DNA of 64,000 nt from Kaistia sp. 32K (GTDB taxonomy: Bacteria > Pseudomonadota > Alphaproteobacteria > Rhizobiales > Kaistiaceae): the NCBI RefSeq assembly GCF_016629525.1, contig NZ_AP024269.1:62001-126000 (forward strand), read 5' to 3'. Numbering within the stretch: position 1 is the first letter of the stretch; every line of letters begins with the position of its first letter. The translations under genes were made by a program, and so were the position numbers. Shown here piece after piece: positions 35,397-44,183 of the stretch. The notes beneath the pieces are model-generated. The model had not been told where the DNA came from and made no database searches. It was given only the letters and a program-made list of their open reading frames with translations.

Positions 35397-36545
35397 CTAC
35401 TCCGACGAGCCCGGCCCGAAACCTTCCCAGGTCTCGGCTACCGCACCGTCCTTGAGGACGGCGGCGCGGCGGAGCATGGCGAAGGCCATGCAGACATGGT
35501 TGGGGACGATCTCCAGCCGCGTGCCGACCGGCAGCGGCGTCGGCTCGCCCGCGCCGTGCCAGCGCAGCCAGCCATGCTCTTCCGACATCTTCTCGATCAC
35601 CCAGCCGGGCGCGTTCACGATCAGCCCCATGCCGGGATATTCGTCGCGGTGGGCTGCGGCGGGCACCAGATCGGTCGAGAGCGACTTCGAACCGGCGTCG
35701 ATGCAGGCGCGGTCGGGATCGGGATGGCTGACGACCGTGCCGATGACGCGCACCGCGACCGTGTCGAGCGTCGCATTGCCGAGCGCGACCTGGCCGACAT
35801 CGTTGAAGGCGTAGATGCCGGGACGGATCTGGGTGACGCCTGGCACATGGGCGACGGCGCGGGCCGAGGCCGAGGCGCCGAGCGAGACGATCGGCAGCCG
35901 AATGCCCTCGGCGCGGATCGCCTCGGCGACGGCGACCATCGCCTCGCCGGCGGCGACGGCGCGCGCCTCGAGGTCGGCGCGGTCCTTGGCGCCGTAGGTG
36001 CTGCCTTCATGCGTGTAGATGCCGACCAGCTCGACGCCCGCCGCCGCGTGAATCGCCTTGGCGACGGCAGGCGCCTTGGCCGGCGAGACGCCCTCGCGGC
36101 CGAGGCCGGAATCGATCGCCAGCATCATGCGTGCGGTTTCGCCCGCCGCCGCGAAGACGGCGCCGATGCTCGCGGCGGCGTCGACGCTGTCGGTCGCGAA
36201 CAGCGTGTCGGCGCGGCGGGAGAGCGCCAGCGCGCGGGCGCCGTTCTCGGCGCCGAAGATCGGGTTGGCGACGAAGAGGCGCTCGATGCCGGCATCGGCG
36301 AAGGCCTCGGCCTCGCCCAGCTTGGCGACACAGAGCCCATGCGCGCCGCGCGCGATCTGGCGGCGGCCGGCCTCGGCCATGCGGTGGGTCTTGGCATGCG
36401 GGAATAGCTCGACCCCGGCGGAGCGGGCGATCGCGGCCATCTCGTCGAGATTGCGGTCGAGTATGTCGCGGTCGAGCACGAGGCCGGGGGTGGCGACCGG
36501 GATGTCGGTCCAGGCGGAGGCGGCGGGAGCGGAGGGGGCGGACAT
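35397..36545 (-). CDS. D-threonine aldolase/D-serine dehydratase-like PLP enzyme (fold III)
   Basis: A 382-residue fold-type III PLP enzyme. The alanine-racemase-like barrel starts ATPGLVLDRDILDRN and carries the PLP lysine in LFPHAKTHRM (residues about 55-64). The C-terminal domain has PNHVCMAFAM, whose His and Cys match the Zn2+ ligands of D-serine dehydratase (DSD1). It cleaves or dehydrates a beta-hydroxy-D-amino acid. The ATG at 36545 is 23 bp after the deacylase stop; the frame is open further upstream into that gene. Confidence 0.87.
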   Translation of the reverse strand: MSAPSAPAASAWTDIPVATPGLVLDRDILDRNLDEMAAIARSAGVELFPHAKTHRMAEAGRRQIARGAHGLCVAKLGEAEAFADAGIERLFVANPIFGAENGARALALSRRADTLFATDSVDAAASIGAVFAAAGETARMMLAIDSGLGREGVSPAKAPAVAKAIHAAAGVELVGIYTHEGSTYGAKDRADLEARAVAAGEAMVAVAEAIRAEGIRLPIVSLGASASARAVAHVPGVTQIRPGIYAFNDVGQVALGNATLDTVAVRVIGTVVSHPDPDRACIDAGSKSLSTDLVPAAAHRDEYPGMGLIVNAPGWVIEKMSEEHGWLRWHGAGEPTPLPVGTRLEIVPNHVCMAFAMLRRAAVLKDGAVAETWEGFGPGSSE

Positions 36546-36568
36546 GTTCTGTACCTGTGGAGTTTCGA

Positions 36569-38170
36569 TCAGGACGGCATGCGGATGACGCGGCCGGCGC
36601 GGCTGCCAGTCATGACGCCGTTTTCCAGCGCCAGCTCGCCGTTCACCATCACGTGGAAGATGCCGGAGGCCGCCTGGCGCGGCACTTCGTAGGTGGCGTG
36701 GGCCTTGACCGTCATGTGGTCGAAGACGACGAGATCGGCCTTGGCGCCCTCGACGATGCGGCCGCGATCGCGCTGGCGCAGCCGGTTCGCCGCCGTGCTG
36801 GTCATGTGGCGGACGCATTCGGCGAGGGTCAGGACCTTTTCCTCGCGCACATAGGTTTCCAGCATGCGCGGGAACGTGCCCCAGGAGCGCGGGTGCGGCC
36901 GGTCGCCGACGAGAATGCCGTCGCTGCCGACCGTGTGCTCGTCGCGCTGCATCAGCGCGCGCACATGTTCTTCATGGCCGATGAAGAAGACGCAAGGCGC
37001 GCTGCGTTCGGTGGCGACGAGGATGTCGAGCGCGAACTCGGCCGGCTTCTTGCCGGCCTTGGCGGCGGCGGTGGCGAGATCGCTCTCCATCACCCATTCG
37101 AGCTCGGGCGCGCCGGGCGTGCCGACGACATGCACGGTCGACCAGTTGACGGTCAGGCCCTGGTGGCCGTCCGAGCCGGTGACATCCAGCGCCTCGATGA
37201 TCCTGGCGCGATCTTCCGGCGAGCGCAGCCGCGCCATCTGCTCCTCGCCGGTGCCGGCGAGCGCCCAGCTCGGCAATTGCGAGAGGAGCGTCGTCATGCC
37301 GGCGAGATAGGGGTAGCTGTCGAAGGTCAGGTCGACGCCGTCGGCGATGGCGTCGTCGAGCATCTTCAGAAGCTCCGGCAGCTTGCCGCGATTGCACTCG
37401 AAGGAGAGATGCGTGTGGGCGAGATGCAGCGCGACGCCGGAGCGGCGGGCGATCTCGAAGCATTCGCGGTAGCCGCCGAGCGCGTCGAGGCCGTAGTTGC
37501 GGTGATGCGGGCAGTAGAAGCCGCCATATTCGGCGACGATCTCGCAGAGCGCGACCAACTCGTCGGTGTCGGAATACATCGCCGGGACGTAGGTGAGGCC
37601 GGTCGAGAGGCCGACGCCCCCTTCCTCGAGCGCGGTGCGCAGCAGCGCCTTCATCTGCTCCAGCTCGTCCGGCGTGGCGAGGCGGGGGGCGTTGCCCATC
37701 ACCAGCATGCGCAGATTGCCGTGCGGCACCAGATAGGCGGTGTTCACGGCGGTGTTGCCGTCGAGCCGCTTCAGATATTCGGCGACCGAGCGCCAGTTCC
37801 AGTCGAAGCCGGGCGGGTCGTCGTTCCAGCCCTTGAGCTGGGCGCGGAGCTCGGCCAGCGTCGCCTCGTCGATCGGCGCGTAGCTCAGGCCGTCCTGGCC
37901 GAGCACCTCGGTCGTCACCCCTTGCGTGATCTTCGAGGTGTGGTCCGGCTGGACCAGCACCTGCAGGTCGGAATGGGTGTGCATGTCGATGAAGCCGGGG
38001 GCGATAATCAGCCCGTCGATGGCGATCGTGCGGTCGGCTTCGAGCGTCTCGCTGCCGTCAGTGATCCGGACGATGCGATCGCCTTGAACCAGCACGTCGC
38101 CGCGCACGGGATCGGAACCGAGGCCGTCGACGATGATGCCGCCGGAAAACAGCGTGGTCTCAGTAGTCAT
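36569..38170 (-). CDS. N-acyl-D-amino-acid deacylase-like amidohydrolase
   Basis: A 533-residue metal-dependent amidohydrolase of the D-aminoacylase/DAN family. GFIDMHTHSD gives the first metal ligands; LHLAHTHLSF and TVGSDGILVG supply further family motifs; the composite beta-sandwich at both ends (GIIVDGLGSDPVRGDVLVQGD, then GMVTGSRAGR-like tail) is typical. It would release a D-amino acid or related amine from an N-acyl conjugate. It overlaps the Gfo/Idh/MocA gene upstream by 4 nt (ATGA). The substrate is not known; dihydropyrimidinase-like roles are less likely. Confidence 0.85.
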   Translation of the reverse strand: MTTETTLFSGGIIVDGLGSDPVRGDVLVQGDRIVRITDGSETLEADRTIAIDGLIIAPGFIDMHTHSDLQVLVQPDHTSKITQGVTTEVLGQDGLSYAPIDEATLAELRAQLKGWNDDPPGFDWNWRSVAEYLKRLDGNTAVNTAYLVPHGNLRMLVMGNAPRLATPDELEQMKALLRTALEEGGVGLSTGLTYVPAMYSDTDELVALCEIVAEYGGFYCPHHRNYGLDALGGYRECFEIARRSGVALHLAHTHLSFECNRGKLPELLKMLDDAIADGVDLTFDSYPYLAGMTTLLSQLPSWALAGTGEEQMARLRSPEDRARIIEALDVTGSDGHQGLTVNWSTVHVVGTPGAPELEWVMESDLATAAAKAGKKPAEFALDILVATERSAPCVFFIGHEEHVRALMQRDEHTVGSDGILVGDRPHPRSWGTFPRMLETYVREEKVLTLAECVRHMTSTAANRLRQRDRGRIVEGAKADLVVFDHMTVKAHATYEVPRQAASGIFHVMVNGELALENGVMTGSRAGRVIRMPS

Positions 38171-39219
38171 TCTGTGGGGATCCGTATCTTCTGTCCGGTG
38201 CGGGCGCTCTCGTAGATGGCGTCCGTGACGGCGACCACATGGGCCGCGAGCTGTGCCGTAAGTCCCGTGGGCGCGGGGGAACCTTGCGCGCAGGCGATCA
38301 GTGCCTTGGTCGGGGCGCCGGAATCATAGAGGCCGGAGGCGTCCGCCTCGCCGAACTCCACGACGTCGCCATTCGCCCGCACCAGGCGGACGTGGTCGGC
38401 GACGGAATCGAGCCATGTCTGGCCCTTCGATCCATAGAGCGCCATGTGCCATTGCGGCCGCGCCAGGTAGGGATGGGTCGAGGCGCTGCTGATCGCCGCC
38501 GAACCGCCGCCGGCGAACTCGGCGTTGACGGTCGCGTGCAGGTCGATCTCGTGGCCGGCCGGATAGGTGCTGGCGGAAAGCGCCACGATCGGCTCGCCGG
38601 CCAGCCATTCGATCAGGCCGAGCTGGTGCGACATCGAGACGGCGGCCGAGCCGCCGCCGGAGATCTTGCGGTCGGTATAGGTCGAGGCGTCGGAATTGCC
38701 GGCGCCGCCCCAGCCGCCATCGGTGCCGCCCATCAGCAGGGCCCGCGTGTTGACGGCGAGATGCATGGTCATCTGCTCGACCGCGCCGATCTCGCCGGCG
38801 TCGATCAGCTTCTTCGACAGCGCGAAGCAGGGCGCGGCCGGCCAGCCGAAGCCGACGAGCAGCACGCGGCCGACGCGCGTTGCCGTATCGCGCATGCGCC
38901 GCGCGGCGCCGGCCTCGAGCGCGAAAGGCTTCTCGACCAGCACATGCGCGCCGGCTTCGAGAGCTGATATCACCTGCTCCTCATGCGCCACCGGCGGGCT
39001 GGAGACGACGACGATGTCGGGCTTCTCCTTGAGCACGTCGTGCCAGTCGGTGAAGGCGAGCGGCACGTCGAATTCGGCGGCAAGAGTCTTTGCCGTCTCG
39101 CCATTCGGGCTCGACAGGGCGACGATCTCGACGTCGGGATCGGCGGCGAGCGTCGGCAGATGGCTCGACTGCGACCAGGCGCCGGCGCTGATGACGCCTG
39201 CGCGGATGGGCTTCGTCAT
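38167..39219 (-). CDS. Gfo/Idh/MocA-family oxidoreductase (catabolic operon)
   Basis: A 350-residue NAD(P)-dependent dehydrogenase. Rossmann segment IRAGVISAGAWSQSSHLP, NGETAKTLAAEFDVP, and the family EKP motif (HVLVEKPFALEAG), followed by the C-terminal substrate domain. It sits between an ABC importer and a deacylase with 4-nt overlaps on both sides, so it most likely oxidises the imported sugar or its derivative in the cytoplasm. Confidence 0.9.
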   Translation of the reverse strand: MTKPIRAGVISAGAWSQSSHLPTLAADPDVEIVALSSPNGETAKTLAAEFDVPLAFTDWHDVLKEKPDIVVVSSPPVAHEEQVISALEAGAHVLVEKPFALEAGAARRMRDTATRVGRVLLVGFGWPAAPCFALSKKLIDAGEIGAVEQMTMHLAVNTRALLMGGTDGGWGGAGNSDASTYTDRKISGGGSAAVSMSHQLGLIEWLAGEPIVALSASTYPAGHEIDLHATVNAEFAGGGSAAISSASTHPYLARPQWHMALYGSKGQTWLDSVADHVRLVRANGDVVEFGEADASGLYDSGAPTKALIACAQGSPAPTGLTAQLAAHVVAVTDAIYESARTGQKIRIPTE

Positions 39220-40136
39220 TTCACGGCTCCGGCGGTCAGCGCGCCGACGACGTGGCGCTGGAAGATGACGACCAGCACGACGGGCGGGATCATCGACATT
39301 ACGGTGGCGGCGGCGAGCGAGTTCCAGTTGAACTGCTGCACCGACTGGAAGCCGGCCAGAAGCGGCGGCACGGTCAGCTGGTTGGTGAGCACCAGCGAAT
39401 AGAAGAACTCGCTCCAGGACTCGAGGAAGATCAGCACGCCGGCGGCGACGAGGCCGGGGCGGGCGATCGGCACGATGATGATCCAGAGCGTCTGGAGCCG
39501 CGAGGCGCCGTCGATCTTGGCCGCCTCCTCGATCTCGCGCGGCATCTGATCGAAGTAGTTCTTCAGGATCATGATCGCGAGCGGCAGCGTGAAGACGTTG
39601 TAGCTGATGATCAGCGCCCAGGGCGTGTTCAGGATGCCGACGACGCGGAAGGCGACGAAGAACGGGCCGATGATGGCGATCGCCGGCACGACGCGCGAGA
39701 CGATGATCGAGAGCTCGAACAGGCGCGAGCCGGAGAACGGATAGCGCGACAGGCCATAGGCGGCGATGCCGGCGATGACGAGGTTGAGCACCACCAGCAC
39801 CGACGAGACGAAGAAGCTCTGGCCGATCGCCGGCAGCAGACGCGAGCCCATGTCGGTGCTGCCGAAGCCGGTCGAGCCGGTCGCGCCGGTCAACACCGAC
39901 AGGTAGTTGTCGAAGGTGATGCTGGACGGCACCATCGGGAACGGCTTCACGCCGAGCTGCGACGGGGTGATCAGGCTGGAGACGACCAGGTACCAGACCG
40001 GCAGCAGGATCCAGACGGCGAAGATTGCGACGCAGAGATAGAGGATGACCGTCGCGGTGGTGCTGCGCTGGAGGCCGGCGGCGGTGGCGGCCTTGCCGCG
40101 CCGGCGCGGCGCGCGGGAGAGGGCGATGTCGCTCAT
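39216..40136 (-). CDS. Carbohydrate ABC transporter permease (MalG/UgpE type)
   Basis: A 306-residue inner-membrane permease of the CUT1 class with six predicted helices. The N-terminal TM (VILYLCVAIFAVWILLPVWYLV), the EAA loop EEAAKIDGASRLQTLW (interaction with the ATPase) and LIFLESWSEFFYSL identify the MalG branch. It is coupled to the partner permease upstream (ATGA) and to the dehydrogenase downstream (ATGA). Confidence 0.93.
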   Translation of the reverse strand: MSDIALSRAPRRRGKAATAAGLQRSTTATVILYLCVAIFAVWILLPVWYLVVSSLITPSQLGVKPFPMVPSSITFDNYLSVLTGATGSTGFGSTDMGSRLLPAIGQSFFVSSVLVVLNLVIAGIAAYGLSRYPFSGSRLFELSIIVSRVVPAIAIIGPFFVAFRVVGILNTPWALIISYNVFTLPLAIMILKNYFDQMPREIEEAAKIDGASRLQTLWIIIVPIARPGLVAAGVLIFLESWSEFFYSLVLTNQLTVPPLLAGFQSVQQFNWNSLAAATVMSMIPPVVLVVIFQRHVVGALTAGAVK

Positions 40137-41047
40137 GCCGGTTGCCTTTCCGCACGATAGAGCAGCTTGACGGTGAGGAGCCCGCCGGCGAGCGCGACGA
40201 AGCCGAGGATGACCGCGAGCGCCGAGCCGAGGCCGATCTGGGTGACGCCGAAGAGCTGGCGATAGATCAGGATCGACAGCACCTGCGTCGCGTCGCCGGG
40301 ACCGCCCTGGGTCATGGCGAAGATCACGTCGAACTGCAGGAAGGCGTAGATGACGTTGAGCACCGTGACGGTGACCAGCGCGGGCTTGAGCCAGGGCAGG
40401 GTGATGTTGCGGAAGCGCTGAAAGACGCCGGCGCCGTCGAGCGAGGCGGCCTCGTTCAGATCGTCGGGGAGCGTCTGCAGGCCGGCGAGCAGCAGGATGC
40501 CGGCGAAGCTCGCCTGCCGCCACACCGCCGCGACGATGGTGATGACGAGCGCGGAGTTCGGATCGGCGAGGAAGTCGTAATATTCGGTGGTGGCGCCGAG
40601 CATCAGGAGCACGGCGTTGAGGCCGCCGACGCTGCCGTCGGCGAACCACTTCCACAGGATGCCGATGACGAGCCAGGGCGTCGCCCACGGAATGATCAGC
40701 AGCGCCCGGGCGAGGCCGCGGCCGATGAAGCGCTGGTTCAGCAGCAGCGCGATCGCGAGCCCGATCAGCGTCGAGAACACGACGAAGCCGAGCGAGAAGA
40801 CGAAGGTGACCCAGGCCGAGCGCCAGAACACCTGGCTGCCGAGCACGATGGTGTAGTTCTCCAGCCCGACGAACGGGCCGAGGCTGCGGCCGTTGGCCGG
40901 CACGTCGTGCAGGCTGTAGAGGACGGTGAGGACGGTCGGCACCAGCAGCAGCGCGGCGAGGATGATCCCGGCCGGCGCCGTCAGCTTCAAACCGAACAGC
41001 CTGTCGCCGCGCGTCAGGGCGCCGCTGGAAATGGGGGAGGCCGCCAA
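40133..41047 (-). CDS. Carbohydrate ABC transporter permease (MalF/UgpA type)
   Basis: A 304-residue permease of the CUT1 class. The N-terminal helix (APAGIILAALLLVPTVLTVLY), RALLIIPWATPWLV, the EAA loop NEAASLDGAGVFQRF and FDVIFAMTQGGPGDATQVL are typical of MalF-type subunits. It forms the channel with the next gene. No ATP-binding gene is present in this operon, so an ATPase shared with other transporters must be used. Confidence 0.93.
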   Translation of the reverse strand: MAASPISSGALTRGDRLFGLKLTAPAGIILAALLLVPTVLTVLYSLHDVPANGRSLGPFVGLENYTIVLGSQVFWRSAWVTFVFSLGFVVFSTLIGLAIALLLNQRFIGRGLARALLIIPWATPWLVIGILWKWFADGSVGGLNAVLLMLGATTEYYDFLADPNSALVITIVAAVWRQASFAGILLLAGLQTLPDDLNEAASLDGAGVFQRFRNITLPWLKPALVTVTVLNVIYAFLQFDVIFAMTQGGPGDATQVLSILIYRQLFGVTQIGLGSALAVILGFVALAGGLLTVKLLYRAERQPA

Positions 41048-41137
41048 GGTCGCTTCCTTCGGGCAATATCAGGGGATTTTGACGGGGGCGGGAGCGGGCC
41101 TGCCGGCCGATCCCGTCCTCCGTTCCGCGTTTCGGTT

Positions 41138-41161
41138 CCCCTCCCGCCGGGGCGAGAGGGG
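41138..41161 (-). promoter_or_regulatory. Possible intercistronic hairpin between binding protein and permease genes
   Basis: CCCCTC (41138-41143) pairs with GAGGGG (41156-41161) and the loop is G+C-rich. Hairpins in this position often protect the binding-protein mRNA or reduce permease expression. No T run follows, so full termination is unlikely. Confidence 0.35.
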
Positions 41162-41174
41162 AGGCGCGGAAGCC

Positions 41175-42506
41175 TTAGAGGCTGCGGCCCTTCTGGGCGG
41201 AGTTGGCCGCCGCGGTCAGGTCCTCGACCGTCTTCTTCGGCGTCGCCTGGCCGAGCAGTAGGGCGTGCACGACGTCGCCGACCTTGGCCTGGAAGTCCGG
41301 ATACCAGGGGAGCGTGCGGGCCGGCACGACCTTGGAGCCGGTCTCGAAGGTCTTCGAGATCATCGGCAGGTCGAAATAGTCCGGGAAGGCGGCGATGACG
41401 TCCGGATCGGTGAAGAAGCCCGGATAGGGCGCGGCGAGGCCGGCGGCCTTGGCCCACTGGTTGAAGACGGTGAACTTGCCGGCCGAATCCTTCCAGCCAT
41501 AGAACTTCATCAGGTCCCAGGCGGCGTTGCGGCGTTCCTCGTCGGCGATCTGGCCGAGCTGCAGCACTTCGCCGATCTGGAAGGTGTGGTTGGAACCACC
41601 GATCGGGCCCTGCATGACATTGGCCGATTCCGGGCCGTTCAGGCTGCGGATCGACGACAGGAAATAGTGGTGCAGCACGAAGAAGGCGGCGTCGCCCTGC
41701 GCCATCTGGTTCGACAGCTTGCCCGGATCGTCGTTCAGCACCGACTTCGGCGCCAGGCCGTCCTGGTACATGGTCTGCCACCACTCGAAGACGCCCTCGG
41801 TCTTCGGATCGTCGGCGAAGACGGGCTTGCCGGCGGCGTCGAACGCGGTGATGCCCTCGTTCAGCAGGTAGGTGTGCAGGTATTCCTCGCAGAATTCCTT
41901 CACCCAGTAGGCGACATAGGGGTTCTCGACGATCTTCTTGTCCTTGAGGATCTTCGAGGCGTCGTGGATTTCCTTCAGCGTCTGCGGCGCGGCGGCGATG
42001 CCGGCTTCCTTCAGCATCCGGTCGTTGTAGTGCATCATGTGCACGGCGGAGAAATAGGGCGCGCTGATGATGTCGCCGGCCGCGTTGACATAGGCGGGCC
42101 TGGCGCTCTCGTACATGTCGGCGACCATGTCGTCGACGCCGGGAAGGCCGTTCAGCTTGGCGGCCCAGCCCTGGTCGACGAATTTCTGCGAGTTGTAGGC
42201 GAAGTTGTAGAAGAGATCGATCGCGTCGCCGCCGCGCAGGCGCGTCTGCAGCGCCGGCGAGAAGCCGAGATTGGGGATGACGGCGACGTTGACGGCCGGA
42301 TTGCCCTTGGCTGTCCATTCGCCGACGAGCTTCTTGATGGTATCGGGCTGGAAGTCCCAGGCCAGCATGTCGAGCGAGCCGGAAAAGGCCGCCTCGGCGC
42401 GTCCGGCGAGGCCGGGGGCCAGGATCGCCGCCAGCGCCGTGGCGCCGCCGGCCTTCAGAAAGGCGCGCCGGTCGAGCCCGCCTGCCGCTGCATTCTTGGA
42501 TTTCAT
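41175..42506 (-). CDS. ABC transporter substrate-binding protein (extracellular, CUT1 type)
   Basis: A 443-residue periplasmic solute-binding protein with a Tat-like signal (LDRRAFLKAGGATALAAILA, cleavage near AEA). MalE-like features include GGDAIDLFYNFAYNSQKF, MHYNDRMLKEAGI and FVLHHYFLSSIRS. It delivers an unknown sugar or sugar conjugate to the two permeases encoded 127 bp downstream. A strong gene order signal places it first in the importer part of the operon. Confidence 0.9.
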   Translation of the reverse strand: MKSKNAAAGGLDRRAFLKAGGATALAAILAPGLAGRAEAAFSGSLDMLAWDFQPDTIKKLVGEWTAKGNPAVNVAVIPNLGFSPALQTRLRGGDAIDLFYNFAYNSQKFVDQGWAAKLNGLPGVDDMVADMYESARPAYVNAAGDIISAPYFSAVHMMHYNDRMLKEAGIAAAPQTLKEIHDASKILKDKKIVENPYVAYWVKEFCEEYLHTYLLNEGITAFDAAGKPVFADDPKTEGVFEWWQTMYQDGLAPKSVLNDDPGKLSNQMAQGDAAFFVLHHYFLSSIRSLNGPESANVMQGPIGGSNHTFQIGEVLQLGQIADEERRNAAWDLMKFYGWKDSAGKFTVFNQWAKAAGLAAPYPGFFTDPDVIAAFPDYFDLPMISKTFETGSKVVPARTLPWYPDFQAKVGDVVHALLLGQATPKKTVEDLTAAANSAQKGRSL

Positions 42507-42876
42507 ACTAAACCCCTTCCCGTGGATGGTGTTGAACCCGCTTGGACAATTGTCGGGGTTCGGGCATTGGCCCTCACCGCCGTCGTCCCTGGTCCCGCAG
42601 GCGTGTCATCCGCCTTTCGGGACCCGGTCGTTCGTGATCCGGAGCTGATCGTGGCCGCGTTGCCGGCGCCCTGAAGCGCCGCCGTGGCTCGCAATGAATG
42701 GTTGTTCCCGCTCCTCGAATTCCGCTGGTCGGCCGGTCGCCGGAGGGCCCCTCTGCCCTTATCCGTCAACCCTGCTGGCCGTCGATCCGGCCCGTCATGA
42801 CGTGGTGTAACACGCCATGGCAGCCGCTATCAAATATCAACGTATATTATTGCTCATGAAATAAACCTCGCGCCTT
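42507..42876. promoter_or_regulatory. 370-bp gap upstream of binding-protein gene, probable promoter
   Basis: No gene was seen. The part near 42831-42848 is A+T-rich with a small inverted repeat (AATAT at 42833-42837 and ATATT at 42844-42848), and GTGT-A-ACAC lies at 42805-42813. Either could be an operator for the IclR protein encoded nearby, but there is no second copy to support it. Confidence 0.35.
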
Positions 42877-44166
42877 TCAGACGAAGGTTTTCAGCACTTC
42901 CTCCGCCGTCTCCAGCGTGCGGTCGATCTCCGCCTCGGTATGGGCGGCGCTGATGTGGTTGCGCTTCAAGGGCACCGGCAGCATGAAGATGCCGCGCTGG
43001 ACCATGCCGGCCCGGAAGGCGACGTCGCGGGCGTTGTCGTTGGCGAGCAGGTCCTCGTAGCGGTCGATCGCGCCGGTCATGAAATAGGGCGTGAAGACGG
43101 AGCCGTAGCCGGCAACCTGCATGGGGATGCCGAGCCGGTCGGCGATTTCCTGCAGCCCCGTTCGCACGCGCTCGCCGAGCCGGAAGGTGCGCTCGTGCAC
43201 GGTGCCGTCCTCCAGCGCCGCGATGGTGGCGAGGGCTGCCGCCGTGCCGACCGGGTGGCCGTTATAGGTGCCGCCGACGAACACCTTGCCGCCCGGCGCG
43301 GTGTTGTATTGCAGCATGAGATCGCGCTTTCCCGCCACGATGGCGCAGGGGTAACCGTTGGCGATCGCCTTCGCCATGGTGGTCAGGTCCGGCGTCACGC
43401 CGAGCTTCGCCTGATAGCCGCCGAGGCCGTGGCGGAAGCCGGTGATCACCTCGTCGAAGACCAGCACGATGCCATGCGCGTCGCAGAGACGGCGAAGTCC
43501 TCTAACGAATTCCAGCGTCGGCAGCACGCAGCCGATATTGTGCGGGATCGCCTCGAGGAAGATGGCGGCGATTTCGCCGGGATTGGCGGCGATCGCCTGT
43601 TCGACGGCGTCGAGGTCGTTGAAACGGACGACGATGGTGTTGTCGATGGCGTTGGCGAGCTGGCCGGCCGAGCCCGGATCCTTGTGGCCGATCTTGTCGG
43701 CCGGGCTCGCGATGTTCATCAGCAGGTAGTCGTGCCAGCCGTGGAAGGTGCCCTGGAACTTGATCAGCTTCTGCCTTCCGGTGATGCCGCGCGCCAGCCG
43801 TACCGCCATGTAGGTCGCTTCCGAACCGGTCGAAAACGTCAGCGCCATCTCGGCCGAGGGGACGTGTTCGACCACCTTTTCGGCCAGCCGCACCTCGGCC
43901 TCTGTGATGCCGAGGCCGACCATGTCGATGCCCTTCAGCGCCTCGGCGACGGCTGCGTTGACGCCGGGATCGTTGTGGCCAAGCACGATCGGCCCGAAGG
44001 CGGCGTGGTAGTCGAGATAGGTCCTGCCGTCGACGTCGCGGATATAGGCGCCTTCGGCCCATTCCCAGGCGGTCGGCACGGCGAGGCGGCGGCTGGCGGA
44101 GTTGACGCCGCCGGGGATCACCGCGGTGGCGCGTTCGGTCAGTCGGGTCGTCTTCGTATCGAGCAT
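42877..44166 (-). CDS. Class III aminotransferase, glutamate-1-semialdehyde aminomutase-like
   Basis: A 429-residue fold-type I PLP enzyme. AVIPGGVNSASR and GRTYLDYHAAFGPIVLGHNDP open the GSAM-like fold; FSTGSEATYMAVRLAR and FHGWHDYL bind PLP phosphate; FDEVITGFRHGLGG supplies the PLP Asp; TTMAKAIANGYP carries the PLP Lys; VGGTYNGHPVG follows. It is unlikely to be the haem-pathway HemL, because it sits in a catabolic operon between an amidohydrolase and an ABC importer; amination or racemisation of a substrate-derived amine is more likely. The open frame upstream of 44166 has no support. Confidence 0.87.
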   Translation of the reverse strand: MLDTKTTRLTERATAVIPGGVNSASRRLAVPTAWEWAEGAYIRDVDGRTYLDYHAAFGPIVLGHNDPGVNAAVAEALKGIDMVGLGITEAEVRLAEKVVEHVPSAEMALTFSTGSEATYMAVRLARGITGRQKLIKFQGTFHGWHDYLLMNIASPADKIGHKDPGSAGQLANAIDNTIVVRFNDLDAVEQAIAANPGEIAAIFLEAIPHNIGCVLPTLEFVRGLRRLCDAHGIVLVFDEVITGFRHGLGGYQAKLGVTPDLTTMAKAIANGYPCAIVAGKRDLMLQYNTAPGGKVFVGGTYNGHPVGTAAALATIAALEDGTVHERTFRLGERVRTGLQEIADRLGIPMQVAGYGSVFTPYFMTGAIDRYEDLLANDNARDVAFRAGMVQRGIFMLPVPLKRNHISAAHTEAEIDRTLETAEEVLKTFV

Positions 44167-44183
44167 CGGATCGCCGATCTTCT

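Noticed and set aside
42877..44166. Naming the class III aminotransferase HemL
   Set aside because: It has the GSAM-like fold, but its place in a catabolic operon and the 5-aminolevulinate synthase route usual in alphaproteobacteria argue against a haem role.
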